Source: Ferrimonas lipolytica
Lineage (GTDB): Bacteria > Pseudomonadota > Gammaproteobacteria > Enterobacterales > Shewanellaceae
NCBI RefSeq assembly: GCF_012295575.1
Contig: NZ_CP051180.1
Span: 4,030,001 to 4,094,000 of the forward strand
Direction of reading: 5' to 3'
DNA length: 64,000 bases
Shown here: one piece after another, positions 9,586 through 18,606 of the stretch
How the letters are laid out: each line of letters starts with the position of its first letter
How positions within the stretch are numbered: the stretch's first letter is position 1
Notes under the pieces: model-generated
What the model saw: only the letters and a program-made list of their open reading frames with translations
Told to the model about the DNA's origin: nothing
The model's database searches: none
Position numbers and translations under genes: made by a program

Positions 9586-9673
9586 TGCCGCATGGGGGCA
9601 ATGACAGTAGATACGAGGCAGGATTTACGTTCGGCCATTGCCCGCAACGGCACATAAATCGCAGACACAAAAA

Positions 9674-9697
9674 AGCCCGTAACTTTCGTTACGGGCT
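9674..9697 (-). terminator. Terminator of tRNA-Leu copy 1
   Basis: A 10-bp perfect stem AGCCCGTAAC/GTTACGGGCT with a 4-base loop is followed, on the minus strand, by a run of T. It lies directly after the tRNA 3' end. Confidence 0.85.
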
Positions 9698-9708
9698 TTT
9701 TCTAAATT

Positions 9709-9795
<87 letters not shown>

Positions 9796-9808
9796 TTTGA
9801 GGATTTGC

Positions 9809-9836
9809 ATTATAGAGCCATCGCTTCGAAGCGCAA
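9809..9836 (-). promoter_or_regulatory. Promoter of tRNA-Leu copy 1
   Basis: On the minus strand a perfect TATAAT (9809-9814) lies 16 bases after TTGCGC (9831-9836), placing the transcription start a few bases before the tRNA. Confidence 0.7.
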
Positions 9837-9859
9837 CCCCTAGCCGAGCTAACTGGATA

Positions 9860-10041
9860 GAAAAGCGACATTACCACGATGGCTGCGCAAAATAGCGACG
9901 AAATAAGGTTGGCTAGGACTGCAACAGGGCGAAGCTCCCCCTTTTGGGGCCGCCGCCACTGCGATATAACCCCTTAAGAGTACTGCAACCGGTAGAGCCG
10001 AAGGCTTGATATAAACCTCAACACTTAACTGTGACACCGCC
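9860..10041 (-). repeat. MITE-like repeat, diverged copy 1
   Basis: The right part (9997-10041) matches the conserved end of the interspersed repeat (GCCGAAGGCTTGATATAAAC, then a degenerate right end). To its left, GCGAAGCTCCCCC and GCCGCCGCCACTGCGATAT correspond to the interior of the full copies at 26775 and 34599. The left inverted-repeat end is not recognisable. It lies between the cpdB terminator and the tRNA-Leu promoter, in the orientation opposite to the copy at 26775. Confidence 0.55.
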
Positions 10042-10046
10042 AAAAA

Positions 10047-10073
10047 AACGGGGACTCATAGTAAGTCCCCGTT
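10047..10073 (-). terminator. Terminator of cpdB copy 1
   Basis: The stem AACGGGGACT/AGTCCCCGTT (10047-10056 and 10064-10073) is followed by a T run on the minus strand, just after the stop codon. Confidence 0.85.
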
Positions 10074-10093
10074 TCGGTTAAAGCATTTGCTGC

Positions 10094-12148
10094 TTATTGT
10101 AGGTCGAGGCGATAAACAGCGAAGCCAAGCTCATCTTGGCCGACTTTGGTCATTGGGCGCTGCTGGTTCTGGTTAATGAACTGCGCCGCCACATCACTGT
10201 CTTGGGTTTCGAAGCGAAGATCCAAGGTAGTGTTGCTGTTGATGGTTTTAAACGACCAGTTGTTATCAGCACGAGGGTCAACCGCTTTACCCTGCTGTGC
10301 CTTGATGTAGCTAGCCACTGCATCGCGGTTCATATCAGGAAACTCTTGGGCGATGTAATCATTACCTGTACCGGCAAAGCTGCCGCCGAAGGCGCGGTAG
10401 TTGTTGGTGATGATCACAAAGGTCTTGCTGGCTAAGGCATCACCCTGGATCTGGTTACCGTTGGTATCGGTGTAGCTCAGCTCTTGGATACGATTTCCGT
10501 CACTCACCTGTTCACATTCGGCGTTATAGCGGCTTGGTTCGGTCAGGTCCACTTGGTAGCTGACACCATCAATAACGTCGAAGTTAAAGGTACGGTGGCC
10601 GTTCCAATTGATTAACTGTTGTGGCTTGCTGCTGTTCGGATCAACCTGATTGAACTGGTTAACTGAACATTCTAACCACTGTTGTACTTCGGCACCGGTT
10701 ACCTTTAACGCCACAATGGTATTTGGGTAGAGGTACAGATCGGCGGCGCTCTTAACTGTTAACGGGCCAGCAGCGACTTGGGTGTAGTTGTCAGCATCGG
10801 CAAGGGTACTATGACGGCCACCAGCCTTAAACGGAGCAACGGCAGAGAGGATTGGCAGCTCGGCCAACTCAGGAGCGAGATGCTTCTGGGCGTATGCGAT
10901 CTGGGCGTTGGACACAACCTGCATGGTTGGGTCGTCCTGTACCAATGACAAGAAGCTGTACATGTCGGCGCTGGATTGTCCCAGTGGAGCATTAACGTAA
11001 GCGATGGTTGCTTGGTGTTCAGCCGCTACACTGGTGCGGATCTCAGCACTGCGATGGTGGTGATGCTCTACCTCTGCTACGGCAACCTTTTGGCCTTGCT
11101 CGTTCTTTTTGTAGATAGAGCGAACCTTGGCTTGGCTGTTGGTAACCTGCCATTGGCCATTAATACGGCTTAAGGTTAGATCAATTTGGCCAAGGTTATC
11201 ACCCCAACGACCCGGCATAACGGCTGGAACGCCAGCGATGGTGCCTTTGTCTAGATCCAGCTGGTGGCTTGCCGCTTTAGCCGCGAAGCGTTGGCTTGGG
11301 AATACTGAGTGGCTGTGGCCAAACAAGATGGCGTCGATGCCCGCTACTTTAGCAATGCCGTAGGTGGCGTTTTCTGCTTCTACATCCATTGGGTTGGCGC
11401 TGCTGCCCAAGCCAGAGTGTGGAATAGCGATAATGATGTCAGCACCTTTGGCTTTCATCTGCGGCACAAATTGTTGTGCGGCTTCGACGATACCCAACAC
11501 CTTAACTCGCTGTTCGCCGTTTTCAGTGGTGAGGTTCTGTTTATCCCATAACTGGATTTGCGGTGGCACAAAACCGATGTAACCGATATTTAGCTGCTGC
11601 TTATCGCCGTTGTTATCGACGATTTCGGTGGCGATGATTTGGTATGGGGTAAACAGGTTCTCGCCCTGATTTTTACCAAAGCCACAGTCGACGTTACAGA
11701 TAACGTTGGCATTGATGTATGGGAACTGCGCGCCTTTGATTGCTTGCTCCAGAAACGCCATGCCATAGTTAAATTCATGGTTGCCGATGTTACCGATGGT
11801 GTAATCCATGGTGTTCATTGCTTTGTGTGTTGGATGCACATCAAAGTTATCGTCTTTATGGGTAGCGGCAAAGTAATCACCCATTGGCGAGCCTTGGATC
11901 AGGTCGCCGTTATCGATAAGTACCGAGTTCGTCACTTCGGTACGAGCGGCTTGCAGCATTGCTGCGGTGCGAGCCAAACCGATGGTGATGTCTTGTTTGC
12001 CTTTGTAGTAATCGTAATCCATCACGTTGGCGTGAATATCGGATGTTTCCAATACTCTAAGTTGGGCAGTAACGTTAGGTTGTGGTTGGCTGCTGCAACC
12101 TGCAAGGGTTGCTGCACTGAGCACGGCGAGGGATAAGATACGTTTCAA
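10094..12148 (-). CDS. CpdB-like 2',3'-cyclic-nucleotide phosphodiesterase/3'-nucleotidase lipoprotein, copy 1
   Basis: The 684-residue enzyme has an N-terminal calcineurin-type metallophosphoesterase domain and a C-terminal 5'-nucleotidase domain. Metal-site motifs are TSDIHAN (D37, H39), NGDLIQGSP (D82), GNHEF (123-126) and LFGHSHSVFP (~275). It hydrolyses 2',3'-cyclic nucleotides and 3'-nucleotides, which are RNA breakdown products, outside the inner membrane. The leader ends in lipobox LAGC, so it is a lipoprotein, unlike the soluble periplasmic E. coli CpdB. The frame extends far upstream, but TTG 12148 is chosen because the lipoprotein signal starts there and AGGTG lies 7 bases before it. 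A near-identical paralogue lies directly upstream. Each has its own CRP-type promoter and terminator. Confidence 0.9.
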   Translation of the reverse strand: MKRILSLAVLSAATLAGCSSQPQPNVTAQLRVLETSDIHANVMDYDYYKGKQDITIGLARTAAMLQAARTEVTNSVLIDNGDLIQGSPMGDYFAATHKDDNFDVHPTHKAMNTMDYTIGNIGNHEFNYGMAFLEQAIKGAQFPYINANVICNVDCGFGKNQGENLFTPYQIIATEIVDNNGDKQQLNIGYIGFVPPQIQLWDKQNLTTENGEQRVKVLGIVEAAQQFVPQMKAKGADIIIAIPHSGLGSSANPMDVEAENATYGIAKVAGIDAILFGHSHSVFPSQRFAAKAASHQLDLDKGTIAGVPAVMPGRWGDNLGQIDLTLSRINGQWQVTNSQAKVRSIYKKNEQGQKVAVAEVEHHHHRSAEIRTSVAAEHQATIAYVNAPLGQSSADMYSFLSLVQDDPTMQVVSNAQIAYAQKHLAPELAELPILSAVAPFKAGGRHSTLADADNYTQVAAGPLTVKSAADLYLYPNTIVALKVTGAEVQQWLECSVNQFNQVDPNSSKPQQLINWNGHRTFNFDVIDGVSYQVDLTEPSRYNAECEQVSDGNRIQELSYTDTNGNQIQGDALASKTFVIITNNYRAFGGSFAGTGNDYIAQEFPDMNRDAVASYIKAQQGKAVDPRADNNWSFKTINSNTTLDLRFETQDSDVAAQFINQNQQRPMTKVGQDELGFAVYRLDLQ

Positions 12149-12204
12149 AAGGGCACCTACAAACAGTAATGACAATGAATCACGAGAATTCACAAACTCG
12201 CGCA

Positions 12205-12246
12205 AGTATAGGTTCCGCCGTGAGGAATAATGTGATCTAAATCCCA
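12205..12246 (-). promoter_or_regulatory. CRP-like site and -10 box upstream of cpdB copy 1
   Basis: TGTGA-N6-TCCCA (12231-12246) matches 9 of 10 consensus CRP half-site bases. On the minus strand TATACT lies at 12205-12210. The palindrome centre is 33.5 bases from the distal end of the -10 hexamer, which puts it near -41, the class II activator position. The same spacing occurs at the EEP lipoprotein gene, and a spacing one base longer at cpdB copy 2. Confidence 0.6.
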
Positions 12247-12329
12247 ACATGTTGGTTGTGAAAAACTTTAACTTTCGTAGTACCAGCTGATAGCAAATAT
12301 CAAAAATTATGCGGCAATGAGATACAAAA

Positions 12330-12351
12330 ACGGCTTCCCAAGGGAAGCCGT
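12330..12351 (-). terminator. Terminator of cpdB copy 2
   Basis: The stem ACGGCTTCCC/GGGAAGCCGT with a 2-base loop is followed by TTTTTG on the minus strand. It separates the two cpdB paralogues. Confidence 0.8.
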
Positions 12352-12373
12352 TTATTTGAATCTGGCGGATCAA

Positions 12374-14455
12374 TTATTCAGCGATAGGGCCAGTCATATC
12401 AATCTTGTAGATGGCAAAACCAAAGCCATCATCGTCAGACTTAACGAAGGTCATCTCACGCTGTTTGTATTCGCTAACAAAGTCGGCAGCTAGGTCGCTG
12501 TCTTGAGTTTCGAAAACTACGTTAAGCGCAGGGTTAGCGATGTTGACGAAGTCCCAGTTGGCGTCGATGCTTGGGTCAACCTTGCCATTGGCTTCGGTTT
12601 CTGCGGTGATGTAGGCCGCCAAAGCATCGCGGTTAGCGTCAGGGAATTCTTGAATCACGTAGTCAGCGCCAGTACCAGCAAACATACCGCCAAAGGCACG
12701 GTAGTTGTTGGAAGCAACAACGAACTCTTGCTCATTGAAGGCGGTGCCAGAGATCACGTCACCAGCGGCATTGGTGTAGCTTAACTCTGTGATTCGGCCA
12801 TTTTCGTTTTGTACCGCTGCACAATCAGTACCTTCAAACTTTGCTTGTTGAGTTACGTCAATTTTGTAGTTAACGCCGTCAATTACATCAAAGTTGTAAG
12901 TGGGGAAGCTCCAGTTGATCAACGGCTGTTCAGCGCTGCTGTTTGGATCAATGGTGTTGAACTGAGTGGCAGAACATTCCAGCCAATCCTTAATCTGAGC
13001 ACCGGTCGCTTTTACTGCCACTACGGTGTTCGGGTATAGGTAGAGATCCGCTGCGTTTTTGTAGCTTAAGTCGCCAGCCGGAACCATTACGTATGATGCT
13101 GCATCACCAGCAGTAGCGCGACGGCCACCAGCTTTGAACGGTGCTGATGCGGTAATGATAGGCAGATCAGCGTAGTCGCTGCTGATCTTATCCGCTACGT
13201 AAGCGATCTGGGCGTTAGATACGATTTGTACGGTTGGATCATCCTGTACCAACGTTAGGAAGCTGAACATGTCGACGTCAGAGTAGCCGATAGGGGCATT
13301 AACGTAAGCCAAGGTAGCGCTGTGGTCATCAGCAACGGTAGTGTGGATGTGGGTTACCATATCCATGTTGTCTACTACTTCGTCAGCGGCAACCTTATCG
13401 CCTTGCTCGTCCTGAACGTAAATTGGGCGAGCTTTAGATTCAGTATCTACTACTTGCCAAGTTTCACCACGAAGCTCTAGAGACAGATCGATTTGACCCA
13501 TGTTGTCACCCCAACGACCTGGCATTACGGCAGCAACGTTGTTGATGGTGCCTTTCGCAAGATCCATGTTGTGGGATTCAGCTTGGCCTTCGAAGGTTGC
13601 GCTTGGGAATACTGAATGAGAGTGACCAAACAAGATGGCATCAATACCATCAATAGTGGTTAAGGCGTAGGTTGCGTTTTCAGCGCCCATTTCTGCTGGG
13701 TTTTCAGAAGAACCAACACCAGAATGCGGGATAGCAACGATGATATCGGCGCCTTCCGCTTTCATTTGTGGCACCAGTGCCTTAGCAGACTCAAAAATAT
13801 CTTCTGCTTCCACTAAGCCTTCTAGGTTCTGCTTGTCCCACAGCAGAATTTGCGGTGGTACAAAGCCAATGAAACCAATCTTGATAGTGTGGGTGTTGCC
13901 TTCGCTATCGGTAATTACCTTGTCTTGGATCAGGTAAGGAGAGAACAGGTGCTCACCCGCTTTTTTGTCACCGAAACAGTTGTCGACAGCACACTTTACG
14001 TTGGCGCTGATGTAAGGGAATGCTGCGCCATCGATGGCGTTTTCTAAGAACTCTAAACCGTAGTTAAACTCGTGGTTACCGATGTTGCCCACGGCGTAAT
14101 CCATGGTGTTCATTGCTTTGTGGGCCGGATGCACATCAAAGTCTTTGCCTTTAAATTCAGCGGCAAAGTAGTCACCCATTGGAGAACCTTGAAGCAAGTC
14201 GCCATTATCAACAAGAATGCTGTTAATCACTTCGTCACGAGCGGCCTCAACTACTGCAGCGGTGCGAGCCAAGCCAATAGTGATGTCTTGCTTATCCTGA
14301 TAGTAATCGTGATCCATCACGTTAGCGTGGATGTCGGAGGTTTCTAGCAGGCGCAGTTTAGCGGTCGCGTCTGGTGATGAAGTTTTGTCATCATCGCTGC
14401 ATGCGGTAAGCATAAGCGCGGATAATACCATTGAAGCAATTAGGGTCTTTTTCAC
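12374..14455 (-). CDS. CpdB-like 2',3'-cyclic-nucleotide phosphodiesterase/3'-nucleotidase lipoprotein, copy 2
   Basis: The 693-residue paralogue of the next gene has the same motifs: TSDIHAN, NGDLLQGSP, GNHEFNYG, AIPHSG and LFGHSHSVFP, then the 5'-nucleotidase C-terminal domain with the NNYRAFGG nucleotide-binding stretch. The lipobox LTAC puts the acylated Cys at residue 19. GTG 14455 is preferred over the in-frame ATG 14470 because AAGG lies 7 bases before the GTG and nothing lies before the ATG. The leader then begins VKK, as in copy 1. Tandem copies with separate promoters and terminators point to duplication followed by retention, perhaps with different substrate range or dose. Confidence 0.9.
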   Translation of the reverse strand: MKKTLIASMVLSALMLTACSDDDKTSSPDATAKLRLLETSDIHANVMDHDYYQDKQDITIGLARTAAVVEAARDEVINSILVDNGDLLQGSPMGDYFAAEFKGKDFDVHPAHKAMNTMDYAVGNIGNHEFNYGLEFLENAIDGAAFPYISANVKCAVDNCFGDKKAGEHLFSPYLIQDKVITDSEGNTHTIKIGFIGFVPPQILLWDKQNLEGLVEAEDIFESAKALVPQMKAEGADIIVAIPHSGVGSSENPAEMGAENATYALTTIDGIDAILFGHSHSVFPSATFEGQAESHNMDLAKGTINNVAAVMPGRWGDNMGQIDLSLELRGETWQVVDTESKARPIYVQDEQGDKVAADEVVDNMDMVTHIHTTVADDHSATLAYVNAPIGYSDVDMFSFLTLVQDDPTVQIVSNAQIAYVADKISSDYADLPIITASAPFKAGGRRATAGDAASYVMVPAGDLSYKNAADLYLYPNTVVAVKATGAQIKDWLECSATQFNTIDPNSSAEQPLINWSFPTYNFDVIDGVNYKIDVTQQAKFEGTDCAAVQNENGRITELSYTNAAGDVISGTAFNEQEFVVASNNYRAFGGMFAGTGADYVIQEFPDANRDALAAYITAETEANGKVDPSIDANWDFVNIANPALNVVFETQDSDLAADFVSEYKQREMTFVKSDDDGFGFAIYKIDMTGPIAE

Positions 14456-14517
14456 ACCGGTACCTTTCATTATTCAGAGTCGTTAGCATTGATTCACACA
14501 GAATCACATTGAGCGTG

Positions 14518-14560
14518 AGTATAGAGATTAACCCTGTGAGGCTAAGTGATCGTGATCACG
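14518..14560 (-). promoter_or_regulatory. CRP-like site and -10 box upstream of cpdB copy 2
   Basis: AGTGA-N6-TCACG (14545-14560) is a palindrome with 8 of 10 CRP half-site bases. TATACT on the minus strand lies at 14518-14523, with the palindrome centre 34.5 bases from its distal end. This is nearly the same layout as at the other two lipoprotein genes. Confidence 0.55.
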
Positions 14561-14865
14561 CTTCTGGTTGCCGCGGAGAAGGTAAGTTCGAAGTGTGTTC
14601 GCTTACCCGTGTTGATGTCTCAATGGCTGATTTGAGCGAGAGATCAACCTGAGCACAACAGCAACTAAGCGCTTAGCCTAATACGGTAATGATTATGGTT
14701 AAGTGGCGTTGCCATGGCAGTTTTGTGTCACTGCTGCACTTAATCCTTGCCACTCGGTGTGTATTGCGACTGCGGGTAGGGTAATTTTCTCCAGCATAAC
14801 TTTTCGATAAAACAGTAACTTTACTGGTTTAGCTCGCTAAGGTTAGTTACTACTGCCTGTTCAGC
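14561..14865. other. Intergenic region, no feature recognised
   Basis: About 300 bases between the cpdB promoter and the nitroreductase remnant. No frame with coding character, tRNA or strong hairpin was seen. Confidence 0.4.
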
Positions 14866-15225
14866 ACGGCGAACTAGGCATGGAAACGATTAATAGTACA
14901 GTCATGACGTTCGCAAGTGCTAAGCGCACCTTGGGTAGCCCGTGGTTGTAATCCTCTGAGTCGAGGTTACAGCCCATGGGGATGGCTACTTCACACACAT
15001 GGCCATCTAACTCCGCTTTAATTTTTCTCCAATCAAGGCTTTACCTGCGCCTTCTATTGGGGTTGCATCAATGCCAAGACGGGCTAAGGTGTGCAGCACA
15101 TTACCTAGCGCAATATAAACCTGCGCTTCGGTCCAGTTACCGTTGTAGCCGCTTTCATCGGTGTTAGTTGCGGCGTAAGCACCCATCATGTCAGCAGACA
15201 TCTCTTGTGGCAGGTGGCCCGAGGC
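14866..15225 (-). pseudogene. Nitroreductase (NfsB-like), broken C-terminal fragment
   Basis: From about 15201 leftward the minus strand encodes MSADMMGAYAATNTDESGY, then WTEAQVYIALGNVLHTLARL and GIDATPIEG, which are hallmarks of FMN-dependent nitroreductases. Near 15020 the frame breaks. In another frame the homology continues as AELDGHVCEVAIPMGCN and EDYNHGLPKVRLA, the usual C-terminal end. The N-terminal half is missing: at about 15.21 kb the sequence changes to a cytochrome fragment on the other strand. So the gene has lost its 5' half and carries at least one frameshift. Confidence 0.65.
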
Positions 15226-15704
15226 TACCTCTCACTCAACTCACTTTGAATTGCACCCAGTGTCACAAAGACACTGTTGATAATAAAAATGGTCACGGTG
15301 GTGGCGCTTGGCCGGTGAATGAGGCCGATGGTTTCGATTTCATGCAGCCGTACTACTGCGCTACTTGTCACGGCGCTAATGGTGCCCCGCAAGGCCACAA
15401 CCGCGCTGCTCGCTGTTTCTGGTGCCACAACACTAACAACAAGGATGGGTTAGACAACCTGTGGATGGACAAACACGCCGACGCCAGCCTACCGAAGTTC
15501 ATTCCCGCGGCGAAAAATGTCTCTAATCAACTGTTACGCATTACTGCGCCAGTTAATAGAGAGAATGAACATGAACCTTACGGTGACCTTTGGGTGCCTA
15601 GCCATAACAGCGATTACACCATGAGCAAAACCTACCCGGATCCATACTCATGTGGTACCTGCCATGGGTTTGAGCATGAATTAGAGCCGAAAGTTGAGCA
15701 ATAG
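15226..15704 (+). pseudogene. Multiheme c-type cytochrome, C-terminal fragment with four heme motifs
   Basis: Four CxxCH heme-attachment motifs are present in about 150 residues: CTQCH, CATCH, CFWCH and CGTCH. The frame is open from 15168, but residues before the first motif have no signal peptide and overlap the nitroreductase remnant, so the 5' part of the gene appears lost. The fragment resembles the end of the multiheme cytochromes used for extracellular or periplasmic electron transfer in Shewanella-type bacteria. Without an export signal it cannot mature, so it is treated as a pseudogene. Confidence 0.6.
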
Positions 15705-16033
15705 AATTAGCATCTCATTTAGCGCACCTAAGAAAATCGTGTCGATTCAAGGAATACGTATCCGAGAAAATATCTGCTCTATTTGTAATTTCAATAACAC
15801 CAAAGATGTTGGCACAGTTGTTGGAAACTGCTCTTAGTCGCTTCAATGATTTAGGGGCGACCGATCCGGTTGCGAAAGGATAATAGCTAGTTGGGAAATT
15901 ATTTAGCTAAAAAACGAAAGGCGGCAAAGGAATATAATGTCGCAGTTTGCGGGGGACTTTATACTCGCCTAATGGTCGCCTCCGGGCGTTTATCGGCCTT
16001 GTAAAGTCAAGGTGCTATGTAATCAGAAACGAA
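15705..16033. other. Intergenic region, no feature recognised
   Basis: No convincing gene or RNA was seen. It separates the cytochrome fragment from the decayed tRNA-Leu half. Confidence 0.4.
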
Positions 16034-16125
16034 AAAGGCCGTACTTTCGTTACGGCCTTTATCTATATGTTGGTAATAGTGGCGGATTTGAAGCGCCACT
16101 GCTGAAGGGAGCGAATTTTGAACCC
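16034..16125 (-). pseudogene. Decayed 3' half of tRNA-Leu with its terminator
   Basis: The hairpin AAAGGCCGTA/TACGGCCTTT (16034-16043 and 16051-16060) keeps the CTTTCGT loop of the tRNA-Leu terminator. Further right, TTGGTA, GGATTTGAAGC and GAATTTTGAACCC align in order with the CCA end, T-arm and anticodon stem of the intact tRNA-Leu, read in the same orientation. The match ends at the anticodon stem, and the corresponding 5' half is found 2.5 kb away at 18607-18656. Confidence 0.5.
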
Positions 16126-16153
16126 ATAATTATTTTTCGTCTGGAATCTTACT

Positions 16154-17029
16154 TTAAAAAGTAACAGGGATAACCTCTGCAAAATTATTATCTAAAAGCT
16201 CTAAAACATCTTTGTAATCATAGCGAGGCTCCCAGCCTAATTCTTTCTGCGCTAAAGATGAGTCATATACACGATCTAGTTTCTTAGGTATTACCCATCC
16301 TCGCAAATTGAATTCAGCAATTAATTCAGGTAAGTATTTACTGATCACTTTATCCGCATCCGAGTATAATAAGCCGCAGTCCGACGCACAGAACGGAGTT
16401 TTAGCTGAAATAATGTAACGCCTGAACCCGTCAGTGTTGCTATTTATTGCACAAGCATGCGCTGAGGCGACATCGCGAGCATCAATCCCCCGATTTAATC
16501 TAAAGATGGTCATAGAGTCGGCGGGTTCTGGAAAGCAACGAGACATCTGTAATACGGTCACTGGGAGCGAGTTTTTTTCTGAAATTCGTTGCAATAACCT
16601 TTCAGCCTGAAGCTTACTTTGATGGTATATCGTTCTTGGTTGTGGAACAACCTGTTCTGTTACCCAGCCTGCTTTATCTTTCGGCGTTGAAGCATAACCA
16701 TATAGTGCGGTTGTGCTCGTATACACAAAACGGCTTATGCCCAGCTCAATCCCCATATTAATTAATTGTTCAGTCGCTCTAACGTTGATATCAATAAAAT
16801 CATCATCAGGCCGCAAGCCAACATGTGGCGCATGCAATGCAGCGGCATGTACAATGACATCTACATCCTTAAGAGATGACTTAATTAACATTGGATCCCT
16901 GATGTCACCTATATAATCAACCGTTGAACATGGCATCATATCTAAACCCACAACCTGATACTGTCGCATCAAATGAATATAGATATTGCGTCCAACTCGA
17001 CCAGCAGAACCCGTCACTAAGATTTTCAT
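16154..17029 (-). CDS. NAD(P)-dependent epimerase/dehydratase (extended SDR)
   Basis: The 291-residue protein has the Rossmann motif GSAGRVG at residues 7-13, the DIRD acidic segment at about 42-45, and the catalytic YHQSK (Y..K) near residue 135, as in UDP-sugar epimerases and related extended short-chain dehydrogenases. The C-terminal part, which sets substrate specificity, matches no particular enzyme that I recognise. It lies 33 bases downstream of a DMT-type membrane protein and is likely cotranscribed with it, both divergent from a LysR gene. The cassette sits between two halves of a decayed tRNA-Leu, which suggests acquisition. Confidence 0.8.
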   Translation of the reverse strand: MKILVTGSAGRVGRNIYIHLMRQYQVVGLDMMPCSTVDYIGDIRDPMLIKSSLKDVDVIVHAAALHAPHVGLRPDDDFIDINVRATEQLINMGIELGISRFVYTSTTALYGYASTPKDKAGWVTEQVVPQPRTIYHQSKLQAERLLQRISEKNSLPVTVLQMSRCFPEPADSMTIFRLNRGIDARDVASAHACAINSNTDGFRRYIISAKTPFCASDCGLLYSDADKVISKYLPELIAEFNLRGWVIPKKLDRVYDSSLAQKELGWEPRYDYKDVLELLDNNFAEVIPVTF

Positions 17030-17062
17030 ATATAAAGACTCTTGAGTAAAATGAATGTGTGT

Positions 17063-17500
17063 TTATTTAATAACTAGGTAAGCTCCTGTAAATAATAAAG
17101 CGATGCCAGAAACCCTGTAGATATCTAATCCACGAGGAATTGATCCAAACGCACCTAAGTAATCAATAACGACCCCAGCAAGTAGTTGACCAATTATGAT
17201 CAGTGTGATCGCTGAAACAGCGCCTAGTTTTGGCATGGTATGGCTTATAGAAAGATACAATACCAGTCCAAATGCCCCGCACCCAAGCATATACCATGGT
17301 AATTCACGCCATTGGTCTATATTTTCTCCTCGTTTAGACACGAGCAGAATAAGTGATGCGAATAACCCGCCTAGATGTACAATGAAACTACTTGCTGCGC
17401 CGCCTACACGTTGTGACATTGCACTCGCTATAGGAGCTTGAGTGCCAACTGCAATACCGCCCAATAGCCCTATAAATATTGTGACCATAATTTCCAGCAT
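17063..17500 (-). CDS. DMT-superfamily membrane protein (YdcZ/DUF606 type)
   Basis: The 145-residue protein has about five hydrophobic helices and the arrangement of the DUF606 half-size drug/metabolite transporter family (MVTIFIGLLGGIAVGTQAPI at the start, GIALLFTGAYLVIK at the end). Half-size members act as dimers or pairs. ATG 17500 is chosen because TGGAGCG lies 7 bases upstream; the frame itself is open to 17596. It is the first gene after the divergent promoter shared with the LysR regulator. The substrate is unknown. Confidence 0.75.
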   Translation of the reverse strand: MLEIMVTIFIGLLGGIAVGTQAPIASAMSQRVGGAASSFIVHLGGLFASLILLVSKRGENIDQWRELPWYMLGCGAFGLVLYLSISHTMPKLGAVSAITLIIIGQLLAGVVIDYLGAFGSIPRGLDIYRVSGIALLFTGAYLVIK

Positions 17501-17639
17501 AATAACGCTCCACTTTTTGCCAGCATAATAAATGACGTGTCTATAGGGGGAGAGTTTAGGGAAATTGACAGATGAATTAAAATGGTTTAGATTCACAACA
17601 TCTATTACGCAGGGGAATAGATCTATAAGGTTGGATTAA

Positions 17640-18572
17640 ATGTCTTTTGAAAAATTAGCAAGGCTCGATTTAAATCTACTTGTTTGCTTTCACATATTGC
17701 TAGAGCATAATAGCGTCACCAAGGCCGCTGAACATTTAAATTTAAGTCAATCAGCTATGAGTAAAAGTCTAGCCAGATTAAGGGACATTTTTGATGATCC
17801 CTTGTTGGAACGTTCAGGTTACACAATGGAACCAACCCCAAGAGCAAAACAGCTTAAGCCTATGCTCGTTAAGCTCTTATTCGATATCGAAAAACTGACC
17901 GCGCCTAATACATTCAATCCTGATAGTAGCACTCAAATATTTAGAATGGCTGTCGTAGAAAGTATTTACCCGATAGTGTTTCCTCGTTTTATCAATGAAG
18001 TGCTTTCAAAAGCCCCCCAATTAACCATTGATGCCTGTGGATGGGATTCACATACATTCGAGCAACTTGAGAAAGGGAGTCTTGATTTTGCAATCACAGG
18101 TAAGGACTTAAGCCTTGAAGATGCAGAACTGACGCTTATGCCTCCTAAGAGTATTGTTTCGACTCAACTTTACCAAGATGAGTTATGCTGCATTGTTAAT
18201 TCTGAACATCCTATATTGGCAGAAAAATGGGATTTAAAGGCTTACATGTCTTGCAGGCATATAATGACTAAAAGCTATAAAAAAGAACGATGGCTGTTAG
18301 ATATAAAACTGGCCGAAAAACAATTAAAGCGAGATGTTGCACTTTATGTCCCTGACTTTAATATTGCAGCGGAATTATGTAGCCATACAGAACTAATTCT
18401 TACCGCACCAAGCCTTTATGCAGAGCATATTAAATCTCGATTAAATTTAAAGGTTATCCCTTGCCCCTTCGAGCTCCCACGGCTTTCATATAATCTATTC
18501 TGGCACGAAAATAGGACAAATGAGCCAGCTCATCAATGGCTAAAAGAACTGATAATATCTCGTAGCCAGTAG
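17640..18572 (+). CDS. LysR-family regulator divergent from the transporter/epimerase pair
   Basis: The 310-residue protein has a winged helix-turn-helix at residues ~10-65 (LDLNLLVCFHILLEHNSVTK, then AAEHLNLSQSAMSKSLARLR) and a periplasmic-binding-protein-like effector domain. AAGG lies about 10 bases before ATG 17640. The 139-bp divergent intergenic region is where it would be expected to bind, so it probably controls the DMT protein and epimerase in response to an unknown small molecule. Confidence 0.85.
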   Translation: MSFEKLARLDLNLLVCFHILLEHNSVTKAAEHLNLSQSAMSKSLARLRDIFDDPLLERSGYTMEPTPRAKQLKPMLVKLLFDIEKLTAPNTFNPDSSTQIFRMAVVESIYPIVFPRFINEVLSKAPQLTIDACGWDSHTFEQLEKGSLDFAITGKDLSLEDAELTLMPPKSIVSTQLYQDELCCIVNSEHPILAEKWDLKAYMSCRHIMTKSYKKERWLLDIKLAEKQLKRDVALYVPDFNIAAELCSHTELILTAPSLYAEHIKSRLNLKVIPCPFELPRLSYNLFWHENRTNEPAHQWLKELIISRSQ

Positions 18573-18606
18573 ACAAAACATAAATCGATAATTCCTCTTA
18601 TCAGGA

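Noticed and set aside
10136-12136. Several + strand frames of 65-165 codons opposite the cpdB gene
   Set aside because: They are antisense to a well-supported enzyme with conserved motifs. The same holds for the frames opposite valS, hemL, the RND pump and the hyp genes.
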